22,907 nt of DNA from Thermocaproicibacter sp036844765. GTDB taxonomy: Bacteria; Bacillota; Clostridia; Oscillospirales; Acutalibacteraceae. The translations under genes and the position numbers were made by a program. The first letter of the stretch is position 1. Each line of letters begins with the position of its first letter. Where the stretch lies: positions 1 through 22,907 of the forward strand of contig DAIUFE010000024.1 of assembly GCA_036844765.1 (NCBI GenBank), written 5' to 3'. Of the stretch, positions 6,436-14,490 are shown piece after piece. The notes beneath the pieces are model-generated. The model saw only the letters and a program-made list of their open reading frames with translations, did not search any database and was not told where the DNA came from.

Positions 6436-8400
6436 ATGAATGAGCAGTTGAAAAAGTTTGTGGACCCCGTCCGGAACTTCTGGGGGAAGCTGGCCCGAAA
6501 GACAAAGATCATCCTGCTTTCCGTTCTGGGCGGGATCGTCCTGCTTGCGGTCGTTCTCGGCCTGCTGATGAACCGCACCCAGTACACCGTGCTGTACGCC
6601 GGCCTGGCGAGCGACGAGGCCCAGCAGGTCATGGCCGAGCTGAAGGATATGGACGTCGGCTTCAAGGATGAGAACGGCACCATCTACGTCGAGTCCGACA
6701 AAGAGAATTCCGCCCGGATGCAGCTTTCCAACGAAGGCTACCCGAAGTCGGCGCCGAACTACGACTTTTTCACGGACCACGTGGGCGTGATGACGACCGA
6801 CGAGGAGCGGAAGATCATCGAGCAGTACCAGCTCCAGGAGCGCCTGAGCGCCGTGATCCGGACGATGGACCCCGTCGACACCGCGTACGTGACCATCAGC
6901 CTGCCGCAGGGCAGCAGCTACGCCTGGGACGACAACAAGCAGGCCGCCTCCGCCGCGGTCTCCATCCGCCTCAAGCCGGGCAAGACGATGGTCCCCTCGC
7001 AGGTGGCGGGCGTCAAGCAGCTGGTCTCCAAGAGCGTGCCGGACCTTTCCGCCCAGGACGTGACCGTCGTCGACAGCTCCTCCGGCGTGGAGCTTTCCTC
7101 TTCCTCCAGCAAAGCGCCGGAGGCGGAGGGCTCCCTGCAGATCACCCTTTCCGAATTCAAGCTGAAGATCGAAAAGGAATATGAGGACAGCGTCCAGCAG
7201 AAGGTCCTCGACCTGCTGGCGCAGGGCTACGGCAGGGGGAACATCAGCGTCAGCGTCAAGAGCAAGATGGACCTGGACAAGAAGATTCAGGACATCGTGA
7301 CCTACACCCCCTCCACGAGCGACGGCCGCGGCGTCGTGAGCCAGTCCGACGAGGAGTACGAACAGACGGTGCAGGGGGCGTCCTCCGTGGGCGGTGTGGC
7401 CGGCGCCCAGCAGAACACCACGACCACGACGACCTACCCGGGCGTGACGGTGAGCGGCAACGTGATCACCACCAAGGATAAAAAGACCTATACCTACCTG
7501 GTCAGCCAGGTGGAGGAGCAGATCCAGAGCGACGCCGCCGCGCTGGACGACCTGACGGTCTCCGTGCTGATCACGGCCGACGGCATCACCGAGGCGCGCC
7601 GGCAGGAGCTGACGAACCTTGTGGCGAACGCGGCGGCCGTGGACCCGAGCAAGGTGGCCGTGATGGCCGTGCCCACGGCGGAAAGCGCGCCGGAATCGCA
7701 GGCCGTGCCCACCCTTGCGCAGCTGTTCCCGCAGGTGCTGCAGGGCAGCCCGTTCCTGTTCATCGCGGGGGGCCTGCTGCTCGTCCTTCTGGCGCTGCTC
7801 ATCGTGCTGTTCGTCGCGCGCAGAAAACGCGAGCGCGAGAAGCAGATTCTGGAGCGGCTGGCCCCGGAGGGCGGCCCGGAAGGCGGAGAGGCCGCCTTCC
7901 AGCCCCTGGTCGTCCCCGCGGTGGAACCGCCGCGGACCGCTGGGACGGAAGAGCCCGCCGAACAGGCGCCGCCCGAGGAAGAACCGGCCGCGGAAGAGCC
8001 GCAGGAACCGGAAGAAGAGGAAGAAGAGCCGGAGGAAGAAGCGGAGCCCGAAGAAGAAGAGGAAGAACCCGAAGAAGAATACGAGGAAGAGGAACCGGAA
8101 GAAGAGGCCGAAGGCGGGGAGGAAGAACAGGCGGAAGAACCGGAAGAGCCGGCAGAGGAAAACGCCGGGCCGGAGGGCCCGGAGGAACCCGAAGCGGCGG
8201 CGGAAGAAGGGGAAGAGGAGAACGTGAAGCAGACGCCCCAGGAACCGAAGGAAACCATCGAAGAGATCCGGAACGCCCAGAACGGAAAAGAAGAGGAGCT
8301 GAAAAACGATCTGCAGGAGTTTTCCTCCACCAATCCCGAGATCGCCGCTCAGCTCATCCGGAGCTGGCTGAAGGGGGATGACGGCCGTGGCAGAAAGTAA
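6436..8400 (+). CDS. fliF: Flagellar MS-ring protein FliF with an expanded acidic linker
   Basis: FliF builds the MS ring in the membrane, on which the switch and export gate assemble. The 654-residue protein has a first membrane helix (about residues 24-45), periplasmic ring-building domains (TVLYAGLASDEAQQVMAELK, then YDFFTDHVGVMTTDEER and VDTAYVTISLPQ), a second membrane helix (about 440-459, LFIAGGLLLVLLALLIVLFVA), and a C-terminal FliG-binding segment (NPEIAAQLIRSWLKGD). Between the second helix and the FliG-binding tail lies an extremely Glu/Pro-rich stretch of about 100 residues (roughly 495-600), far more acidic than in Bacillus FliF (about 536 residues in total). The ATG has only a distant AGGAAGGGCGG tract, so initiation may be weak. 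The 95-base gap before it holds no gene. It overlaps fliG by up to 23 bases. Confidence 0.97.
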   Translation: MNEQLKKFVDPVRNFWGKLARKTKIILLSVLGGIVLLAVVLGLLMNRTQYTVLYAGLASDEAQQVMAELKDMDVGFKDENGTIYVESDKENSARMQLSNEGYPKSAPNYDFFTDHVGVMTTDEERKIIEQYQLQERLSAVIRTMDPVDTAYVTISLPQGSSYAWDDNKQAASAAVSIRLKPGKTMVPSQVAGVKQLVSKSVPDLSAQDVTVVDSSSGVELSSSSSKAPEAEGSLQITLSEFKLKIEKEYEDSVQQKVLDLLAQGYGRGNISVSVKSKMDLDKKIQDIVTYTPSTSDGRGVVSQSDEEYEQTVQGASSVGGVAGAQQNTTTTTTYPGVTVSGNVITTKDKKTYTYLVSQVEEQIQSDAAALDDLTVSVLITADGITEARRQELTNLVANAAAVDPSKVAVMAVPTAESAPESQAVPTLAQLFPQVLQGSPFLFIAGGLLLVLLALLIVLFVARRKREREKQILERLAPEGGPEGGEAAFQPLVVPAVEPPRTAGTEEPAEQAPPEEEPAAEEPQEPEEEEEEPEEEAEPEEEEEEPEEEYEEEEPEEEAEGGEEEQAEEPEEPAEENAGPEGPEEPEAAAEEGEEENVKQTPQEPKETIEEIRNAQNGKEEELKNDLQEFSSTNPEIAAQLIRSWLKGDDGRGRK

Positions 8401-9397
8401 GCGGGAGATCAACGGTGCCCAGAAGGCCGCGGCCGTCATCATCGCCCTCGGGGCAGACACCGCCTCCAAGATCTACAAATACCTCAAGGAGGACGAGGTC
8501 GAGCAGCTCACCTACGAGATCGCGCGGATGTCCCACCTGACCTCCGACGAAGTGAACGCCGTCCTCGGGGATTTTTACCAGCTCTGCCTGACGCAGAAAG
8601 TCATCACCGACGGCGGCGTGGGCTACGCCCGCAACGTCCTCGAAAAGGCCTACGGCGCGCAGGAGGCCGCCTCGCTGCTGGACCGCGTGACGAAGACGCT
8701 CAAGACCCGGGCGTTCGAGTTCCTCCGCAAGGCGGATTACAAGAACCTGCTCACCGCCATCCAGAACGAACACCCGCAGACCATCGCGCTGGTGCTTTCC
8801 TACGCCCGGCCGGACCAGGCCGCCACGGTCATCTCCGAGCTGCCGCCGGACAAGCGGGTCGACGTCGTCCAGCGCATCGCGAATATGGACCGGACCTCGC
8901 CGGACGTGATCAAGGTCGTCGAGGACAACCTTGCCGACAAGTTCAGCAACGTGCTCGACGTGGAGTTCACCCCGTTCGGCGGCGTCGACTATGTGGCCGA
9001 CGTGATGAACAACATGGACCGCACGAACGAAAAGGCGATCTTCGACGAACTGAACCGCAAGAACGCGGAGCTTTCCGAGGAGATCCGCAAGAAGATGTTC
9101 GTGTTCGAGGACATCACCACGCTGGACAACATGTCGATCCAGCGGTTCCTGCGCGAGGTGGACAGCAAGGACCTGGTCTACGCGCTCAAGGGCGCCAACA
9201 AGGAGGTGGCGGACGCCATCTTCAACAACATGTCCACCCGCGCGGGCGAAAACGTCAAGTCGGATCTCGAATACACGCACAACGTGCGCCTCCGGGACGT
9301 GGAGGAGGCGCAGCAGCGCATTGTCGGCGTGATCCGCCGCCTGGAGAGCGAGGGCGAGCTGGTCATTGCGAAGGGCGGAGAAGAGATCATTGAGTAG
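8378..9397 (+). CDS. fliG: Flagellar motor switch protein FliG
   Basis: FliG couples the MS ring to the FliM/FliY switch and contacts the stator for torque. The 339-residue product shows all three family domains: N-terminal INGAQKAAAVIIALG (binds FliF), the middle domain with the EHPQTIALVLSY motif (about residue 128), and the C-terminal charged torque helix (DLVYALKGANKEVADAIFNN and on, about residues 266-300). The length is normal. The start is uncertain: the ATG at 8378 directly abuts an AAGGGGG tract, which is too close, so the GTG at 8387 (MAESKREING, nine bases from that tract) may be the true start. Either start overlaps fliF, which implies coupled translation. Confidence 0.97.
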   Translation: MTAVAESKREINGAQKAAAVIIALGADTASKIYKYLKEDEVEQLTYEIARMSHLTSDEVNAVLGDFYQLCLTQKVITDGGVGYARNVLEKAYGAQEAASLLDRVTKTLKTRAFEFLRKADYKNLLTAIQNEHPQTIALVLSYARPDQAATVISELPPDKRVDVVQRIANMDRTSPDVIKVVEDNLADKFSNVLDVEFTPFGGVDYVADVMNNMDRTNEKAIFDELNRKNAELSEEIRKKMFVFEDITTLDNMSIQRFLREVDSKDLVYALKGANKEVADAIFNNMSTRAGENVKSDLEYTHNVRLRDVEEAQQRIVGVIRRLESEGELVIAKGGEEIIE

Positions 9398-10742
9398 GGT
9401 GATCAAATCGTACGAATACGACCCGGCCGGCGCCCGGTTTATCACGATCGTGCCGGACTGGACCGGCGACGGGGACGATTCGGCGGAAGAGGCGGCGTCC
9501 CCCGCCCCGGAGCCTTCCCCCGGCGGGGACCTTGAACCGGAGGAACCGGCGGAGGAAGCCGGGCCCGGGGCGGACGGGCCGGAAAAGCCGGACAAAGAAA
9601 AAGCTTCCGGCAAAGCCCCCGAACCGGAACAGCCTGCGGCGGAAGCGGAACCCAAATCGAACGGCGCGGAAGAGGCGCCTGAGGAAAAGATTCCCGAGAA
9701 GAGCTCCGAATCGGAACAGCCTGCGGCCGAAGCGGAACCCGAGGCGGGCGGCCCGGAGAAAACGCCCGGAGCGAAAACCCCGGACAAAGGCCCGGAGCCG
9801 GAACAGCCTGCGGCGGAAGCCGCACCGGAAACGGACGGCGCGGAAAAAGCGTCCGTGGAGAATCCCCCCGCCGGGACCCCGGGGCCGGAGCAGCCGGCGG
9901 AAGAGGCCGCGCCCCCGGTGCAGGCGGAAGAGGTTCCCGCCGGCGGGGCCGGTCCGGAAGCCGCGAAACCGGAGGCCGGTCCGGAAGCCGCGAAACCGGA
10001 GGCCGGCCCGGCCCTGCGGGAGACGGAGCAGCGGTACCAGGCGGTGATACGGGAAGCGTTCCGCAAGGCGAAGCAGATCGTGGATTCCGCCCAGAATTAC
10101 CGCGCGGAGCAGCTGGCCGAAGCGGAGCGCAAGATCGCGGCGGAGGCCGCCGAAGAGAAGCGGCGCGGCTACAGCGAAGGCTATGCCGAAGGCAGGGAAA
10201 AAGGGAAAAAGGACGGCCTGGCCGAGGGCGTGCGGCAGGGACAGGACGAGGGCAGAAAGCAGGCCGCGGCCGAAAACCGCCGCACCGTCGCGGAGCTCGG
10301 CAGGATGATCGAGGCGGTCGAGAAGGCCAAGACGCAGATTCTCCAGAATTTTGAGGGCGACCTTCAGGAGCTGGCGGTCACCATGGCGCGCTCCATTCTG
10401 AAGAAAGAGCTTGAGATCGACCAAAAAGCCATGCGCTCCATCATCGTCGGCGCGATGGATACCTACCGGAATCAGGAATGGGTGCGGATCTATGTTTCCG
10501 ACCATACGGCGAGCGTCCTCCTCAAGGCGGACGGCGGCATCGTGAAGGCGCTCAAGGAGATTTCGGACAACGTGAAGGTGGTCTCCTCCAAAGGGATGGA
10601 CGACGGCGCCTGCATCATCGAGCTGCCGGACCAGGTGATCGACGCGGGGATCGGAACCCAGCTCAAACGGATGAAGGACGCGATCGAGACCGCCGGGACC
10701 GCCGAGACCGAACCGGAGCCCGCGCGGAGCCGCGAAGGATAA
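9390..10742 (+). CDS. fliH: Flagellar export ATPase regulator FliH with a repeat-rich N-terminal insertion
   Basis: FliH is the stator-like regulator of the FliI ATPase. The 450-residue product (from TTG 9390, giving MSRVIKSYEYDP with GGAG nine bases upstream) is much longer than usual FliH (about 200-270). Residues about 28-207 are a Pro/Glu/Ala linker with three 29-residue repeats and two exact 9-residue repeats. The rest is normal FliH: a basic helix (RETEQRYQAVIREAFRKAKQ), a coiled coil, eight glycines spaced exactly four apart (GYSEGYAEGREKG and on, the FliH GxxxG array, about residues 259-287), then the C-terminal domain (LQELAVTMARSILKKELEID to VSSKGMDDGACIIELPDQ). The gene overlaps the fliG end by eight bases. 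Other starts (TTG 9366, GTG 9399) are possible. Confidence 0.92.
   Translation: MSRVIKSYEYDPAGARFITIVPDWTGDGDDSAEEAASPAPEPSPGGDLEPEEPAEEAGPGADGPEKPDKEKASGKAPEPEQPAAEAEPKSNGAEEAPEEKIPEKSSESEQPAAEAEPEAGGPEKTPGAKTPDKGPEPEQPAAEAAPETDGAEKASVENPPAGTPGPEQPAEEAAPPVQAEEVPAGGAGPEAAKPEAGPEAAKPEAGPALRETEQRYQAVIREAFRKAKQIVDSAQNYRAEQLAEAERKIAAEAAEEKRRGYSEGYAEGREKGKKDGLAEGVRQGQDEGRKQAAAENRRTVAELGRMIEAVEKAKTQILQNFEGDLQELAVTMARSILKKELEIDQKAMRSIIVGAMDTYRNQEWVRIYVSDHTASVLLKADGGIVKALKEISDNVKVVSSKGMDDGACIIELPDQVIDAGIGTQLKRMKDAIETAGTAETEPEPARSREG
9627..9913 (+). repeat. 87-bp (29-residue) tandem repeats in fliH
   Basis: Three units of exactly 29 codons start at 9627, 9714 and 9801, each opening with EQPAAEA; a fourth partial unit starts at 9888 (EQPAEEA). 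Downstream parts of each unit are diverged but keep Pro/Glu/Lys composition. The spacing is read directly from the translation. Confidence 0.8.
9951..10004 (+). repeat. Exact 27-bp direct repeat in fliH
   Basis: Two identical 27-base units, 9951-9977 and 9978-10004, encode GPEAAKPEA twice and are followed by a truncated third (GPA). Complete identity over 27 bases suggests a recent duplication. Confidence 0.9.
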
Positions 10743-10764
10743 CGGAGGAAAGGAGGGAAAGCCC

Positions 10765-12063
10765 ATGCTGAACCTGCGGGCCGCCCGCGAGATCGTCTCC
10801 CAGATCGATCCGCTGGACTATAAAGGAAAAGTCAGGAACATCACCGGCATGATGATCGAGGCGGCCGGCCTCGAGGCCAAGGTGGGCGACATCTGCGAGA
10901 TCGGCGGCGGCGCGGAGCCCTGCGTGACCGCCGAGGTGGTCGGCTTCCGCGGGGGGAACGTTCTGCTGACGGCCTACGGCGACATCAAGGGCGTGGGCCT
11001 CGGCAGCCTGGTGGAGAACACGGGGCACAAGCTGCGCGTCCCCGTGGGCGAATGCCTGAAGGGCCGCACGGTGGACGCCGCGGGCCGCCCGATCGACGGC
11101 CTCGGCCCCTTCTCCCCGGAATGCTGGTACGGCATCGACGCCCCCGGCACCAACCCGCTGGCCCGCCCCCGCATCACCGAGCCCCTGTGCTTCGGCGTCA
11201 AGGCCATCGACGGGATGCTGACCATCGGGAAAGGGCAGAGGATCGGCATCTTCTCCGGCAGCGGCGTCGGCAAGAGCACGCTGATGGGGATGATCGCGAA
11301 AAACGTCGAGTCCGACATCAACGTGATCGCGCTGGTCGGCGAGCGCGGCCGCGAGGTCAAGGAGTTCATCGAGAAAGACCTGGGGAAGGAAGGGCTGGCC
11401 CGCTCGGTGCTGGTGGTCGCCACCTCGGACCAGCCCGCCATGTTCCGCGCCAAGTGCCCGTTCGTCGCCACCGCCATCGCGGAGTATTTCCGCGACCGCG
11501 GCAAGGACGTGCTGCTGATGATGGATTCGCTCACGCGGTTCGCCATGGCGCAGCGGGAGATCGGCCTCGCCGCCGGGGAACCGCCCATCGCGCGCGGGTA
11601 CACGCCCTCTCTCTACGCCGAGCTGCCGAAGCTCCTCGAGCGGAGCGGCAACTTCGGCACGGGCTCCATCACGGGGATCTACACCGTCCTGGTCGAGGGG
11701 GACGACACCAACGAGCCGATCTCCGACACCGTGCGCGGCATCCTGGACGGGCACATCGTCCTTTCCCGCCAGCTCGCCACGCAGAACCATTACCCCGCCA
11801 TCGACATCAACGCCAGCGTCTCCCGCCTGATGACGGACATCGCCGCGCCGGAGCATCAGGAGCTGGCGGCGAAGATCCGCAACCTGCTCGCCCTTTATTA
11901 CCGCAACTACGACCTGATCTCGATCGGGGCCTACAAGCCCGGCATGAACCGGAAGCTGGACGAGGCGGTCGGGAAGATCGACCCGATCAACCGCTTTCTC
12001 GAGCAGAAGGTGGATGAAAGATTTTCGTACGCAGAGACCGAAAAGCTGATGAAAGAGATCTGA
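10765..12063 (+). CDS. fliI: Flagellum-specific export ATPase FliI
   Basis: FliI is the F1-beta-like hexameric ATPase of the flagellar type III export apparatus. The 432-residue product is the standard length. Visible motifs are the Walker A GSGVGKST (about residues 165-172), the conserved GERGREVKEF (about 192-201), the Walker B VLLMMDSLTRFA with its Asp near 254, and the export-ATPase-specific blocks REIGLAAGEPP and RGYTPSLYAELPKLLERSG. The C-terminal domain has LLALYYRNYDLISIGAYKPG. An AAGGAGGG ribosome binding site lies about eight bases upstream of the ATG. It stands between fliH and fliJ, its regulators, with 22 and 4 bases between genes. Confidence 0.98.
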   Translation: MLNLRAAREIVSQIDPLDYKGKVRNITGMMIEAAGLEAKVGDICEIGGGAEPCVTAEVVGFRGGNVLLTAYGDIKGVGLGSLVENTGHKLRVPVGECLKGRTVDAAGRPIDGLGPFSPECWYGIDAPGTNPLARPRITEPLCFGVKAIDGMLTIGKGQRIGIFSGSGVGKSTLMGMIAKNVESDINVIALVGERGREVKEFIEKDLGKEGLARSVLVVATSDQPAMFRAKCPFVATAIAEYFRDRGKDVLLMMDSLTRFAMAQREIGLAAGEPPIARGYTPSLYAELPKLLERSGNFGTGSITGIYTVLVEGDDTNEPISDTVRGILDGHIVLSRQLATQNHYPAIDINASVSRLMTDIAAPEHQELAAKIRNLLALYYRNYDLISIGAYKPGMNRKLDEAVGKIDPINRFLEQKVDERFSYAETEKLMKEI

Positions 12064-12067
12064 CGCG

Positions 12068-12511
12068 ATGAAAAAGTTTGCTTTTTCGCTCGAAAGGGTG
12101 CTGGACTACAAACGGCAGATGCTCGAGATGCTCGAAAACGAGCTTCTGCGGCTTGAGGAGGAGCAGATGGGCCTGGAGCTGCAGATCGAGGAAAAGAACC
12201 GCGAGTTCGGCGTGACCGGCCGCGCTCTGGCCGAAAAGATGAGCCGGGGCCTTCAGCCCCACCGCATCGCCGCGTACCAGGGGTACCTCGAGGAGCTGAA
12301 CCGGTGCGCCAACCTCCTGCTCGAGCGGCGCAGGGCGGTGCTCGAGCGGGCCGAGGCCAAGCGGGAGGAGATCGTCCGCATGAACGGCGATATCTCCGGC
12401 CTGGAGCGCCTGCGCGACCGGCAGTTCGCCCAGTATCTCGCTCTGGGCAGAAAGCAGCAGGAGGTCCTCATCGAGGAATTCATCGGCCGGGCGGGGGTCC
12501 GCGCGGGCTGA
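12068..12511 (+). CDS. fliJ: Flagellar export protein FliJ
   Basis: FliJ is a coiled-coil rod that connects the FliI ring to the FlhA gate. The 147-residue product is the typical length and is predicted helical throughout: KKFAFSLERVLDYKRQMLEM (the family 'f.f.Le.vL.yk...e' opening), then heptads to about residue 65, and a second long helix (LLLERRRAVLERAEAKREEI) forming an antiparallel pair. It ends LGRKQQEVLIEEF, close to the usual 'rk.qk.lDE...' C-terminus. It starts four bases after fliI with only a weak AAAGAG tract, suggesting coupling to fliI. Confidence 0.93.
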   Translation: MKKFAFSLERVLDYKRQMLEMLENELLRLEEEQMGLELQIEEKNREFGVTGRALAEKMSRGLQPHRIAAYQGYLEELNRCANLLLERRRAVLERAEAKREEIVRMNGDISGLERLRDRQFAQYLALGRKQQEVLIEEFIGRAGVRAG

Positions 12512-12520
12512 AAGAGGCCG

Positions 12521-12549
12521 GGAACGGATCCGCCGCCCTCCGTCCTTTT
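12521..12549 (+). terminator. Weak hairpin with T-run between fliJ and fliK
   Basis: GGAACGGA (12521-12528) can pair with TCCGTCC (12539-12545) with one bulged base around a 10-base loop, followed by TTTT. It is a poor terminator by eye, possibly a partial attenuator before the separately well-started fliK. Confidence 0.25.
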
Positions 12550-12598
12550 CCGAGTTTTAGTGTTTTAGTTAGAGATCGCCGCGAAAGGAGGTGAAACC

Positions 12599-13954
12599 AT
12601 GATTCAAAAGATCGACGCAAACCAACAGGCGCAGCCGTCCGGTCTGCGGGAAACGCTCCGCACGGACGAGCGGAAGAGCGAAGGGGCCGGCAGTTTCGGC
12701 TCCGTCCTCCGCGCGGCGGCGGGGCGGGCCTCTCCCACGGAAACGGAGGGGAAAACCGCGCCGCCGGAAGACGAAGAGCGCAAGCAGGACCCGTCCCGCC
12801 AGCCGGCCGCAGCGTTGGCCGCGGTCGGCGCGGCGGCGGCCGCCGTGGAGACTTCCGCTCCCGGCGTGCCTGCGGCGCAGGGGACCGGCCCGGTTTTACA
12901 GGCCGGGGATCTCTCCGCCGCGACGCTGCCCGGGCTGCAGGGCGCATTGCCGCAGAGCGCGGCGCAGGCGGAGCGGCCGGCGCAGAGCGTTCCGGCAAAA
13001 AACGGCGTTCTCCCGGCGGAAGAAGCTGAGACGGAACCGGCGCTCTCCGCGGCGCAGACGCCGCCCGGGCCGCAGGCTGACGCGCTGCCGCAGGGCGCCG
13101 CGAAGCCGGGGACACGGGAGCAGGATACCGCGCGGCGGGAAATTCCGGCGGCCGGCGTCCCGGCGGAGGATCTTTCCGCCCCGGCGGCGCCGGCAGGCGC
13201 GGAAGCGCCCGCCGCGTTCCCGCAGGCCGTCCGTCCCGGTTCCGGGCCGCAGGAAGAAGAAGCCGCCGGTTCTCCGGCGGCGCGGTCGCCCGGAAAGGGT
13301 CCGGGCCTGCGGGCGGAAGCCCGCATCCCGGTGTCGGACCGGACGAACGGCCCGGCGGACGGAACCCCGAAGCTCCCCGATCCGGCCGGGGCGGAGCGTG
13401 AAAAGACGTCCCGGAACGGCGGGGCCGTTCCGCCGGAGCATCCGGCGGCGCAGGCCGCGGGCCTTTACACCGGCGGCAAGGTCGTCGTCCGGGTTTCGGA
13501 CGAGGCGGCCCCGGCCGTTCCCGCCGCGCCGGACCAGGTGGCGCAGGCCGCCGCGGCCGGGCTGAAAGCGGGGAAGAAGGAGTTCAGCATGGACCTTTAC
13601 CCCCGCTCGCTCGGCAAGGTCTCGGTCCGGATGACCGCCGAAAGCGGTGTGCTGACCGTGGAGATTTCGGCTTCCGACCCCAGGACGCAGAGCCTTCTGC
13701 TCTCCGGGGCGGACGAGATCAAGGCGATCCTTCAGCAGACCGCGGGCCGCGGGGACGAGGGCCGGGCCGTTCAGATCCGGCAGCCGGAGGTCCCGTGGTA
13801 CGAGCAGGGCCGGCAGAACGGCGGCGCGCGGCAGCAGCCGCGGGACGACGACGGGCGGCAGCAGAGCGAGCGCGCCGCAAGGTACGCTGCGCTGAACCCC
13901 GCGGGCGTGGGGACGGGGGATTTCCTTTCCCTCATCCGGCTTACGGGAACGTAG
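12599..13954 (+). CDS. fliK: Flagellar hook-length control protein FliK
   Basis: FliK measures hook length and switches export specificity through FlhB. The 451-residue protein is mostly Pro/Ala/Glu/Gly-rich and of low complexity for residues 1-315, as expected for the unstructured ruler. It ends with the conserved Flg_hook domain (about residues 325-400): KEFSMDLYPRSLGKVSVRMT, GVLTVEISASDPRTQSLLLS, EIKAILQQ. The 'L.P..LG.v.v' core is clear. A strong AAAGGAGGTG ribosome binding site precedes the ATG by five to six bases. The 87-base gap after fliJ is AT-richer and contains a weak hairpin. The N-terminal sequence itself is not diagnostic; the C-terminal domain and position are. Confidence 0.93.
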   Translation: MIQKIDANQQAQPSGLRETLRTDERKSEGAGSFGSVLRAAAGRASPTETEGKTAPPEDEERKQDPSRQPAAALAAVGAAAAAVETSAPGVPAAQGTGPVLQAGDLSAATLPGLQGALPQSAAQAERPAQSVPAKNGVLPAEEAETEPALSAAQTPPGPQADALPQGAAKPGTREQDTARREIPAAGVPAEDLSAPAAPAGAEAPAAFPQAVRPGSGPQEEEAAGSPAARSPGKGPGLRAEARIPVSDRTNGPADGTPKLPDPAGAEREKTSRNGGAVPPEHPAAQAAGLYTGGKVVVRVSDEAAPAVPAAPDQVAQAAAAGLKAGKKEFSMDLYPRSLGKVSVRMTAESGVLTVEISASDPRTQSLLLSGADEIKAILQQTAGRGDEGRAVQIRQPEVPWYEQGRQNGGARQQPRDDDGRQQSERAARYAALNPAGVGTGDFLSLIRLTGT

Positions 13955-13980
13955 AATCCAGCGAAAGAAGGCTTTGAACT

Positions 13981-14466
13981 TTGGGAGTGGAAAGTGTGAG
14001 CGGCGCCGGCAGCCTTTACCGGGCCGGTGCCGAAAGCTCCGCCGGAAGGACTTCCGGCAGCGCGAAAACGGGGCTTGAGATGGGCGATTTCCTCAAACTG
14101 ATGATCGCGCAGTTCCAGAACCAGAGCATGGACAGCCAGGTGGACAGCACCCAGTACATCACGCAGCTGGCCCAGTTTTCCGCGATCCAGGCCATGACCG
14201 CGATGACCCAGAACCTCGACCGGCAGTACGCGGCCTCGCTGGTCGGCAAGACCGTGGCCGTCCAGACAACCGGCGGGGCCGTGACCGGCAGGGCGGAGGG
14301 CGTGAACTATTATTCGGACGGCAGCAGCTGGGTCGTCGTGGGAGACGGGGAATACGCGCTTTCCGACGTGATCCAGGTCATCGACCCGGCGTCGGAGCAG
14401 ACGCCCGGCGGCGGCGAATCGGCGGAAGAGACGCAGCCGGCCGGCGAAACTCCGGAAAAGGCCTGA
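13981..14466 (+). CDS. flgD: Flagellar hook capping protein FlgD (short form)
   Basis: FlgD caps the growing hook and guides FlgE assembly. The 161-residue product has the diagnostic N-terminal block GDFLKLMIAQFQNQSMDSQVDSTQYITQLAQFSAIQAM in pattern ('dFLkLLvaQLknQdPl.Pmdn.efiaQlAqFs..eq'), here with MDSQVD in place of the usual Pro-containing stretch. A short beta segment follows (SLVGKTVAVQTTGGAVTGRAEGV). It lacks the long Ig-like FlgI domain of enterobacterial FlgD, matching Firmicute FlgD (about 140 residues). The start is uncertain: TTG 13981 has AAGAAGG about 11 bases upstream, while GTG 13996 has GGAG eight bases upstream. The last 25 residues are Glu/Gly/Pro-rich. Confidence 0.92.
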   Translation: MGVESVSGAGSLYRAGAESSAGRTSGSAKTGLEMGDFLKLMIAQFQNQSMDSQVDSTQYITQLAQFSAIQAMTAMTQNLDRQYAASLVGKTVAVQTTGGAVTGRAEGVNYYSDGSSWVVVGDGEYALSDVIQVIDPASEQTPGGGESAEETQPAGETPEKA

Positions 14467-14490
14467 ATCCGGACGGAAAGTGAAGTGCCT

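Noticed and set aside
6310..8469. A 719-residue open frame on the minus strand opposite fliF
   Set aside because: Shadow of fliF; the Phe/Leu/Arg-rich runs are simply the complement of the Glu-rich linker codons.
9384..9402. A possible fliG-fliH frameshift or fusion
   Set aside because: Short overlaps and alternative non-ATG starts (TTG 9390) fully explain the junction; both proteins are complete.
8354..10766. Minus-strand open frames of 570 and 459 residues opposite fliG and fliH
   Set aside because: Ser/Ala/Gly or Arg/Phe-rich complements of the Pro/Glu/Ala repeats; no ribosome binding site or recognisable domain.
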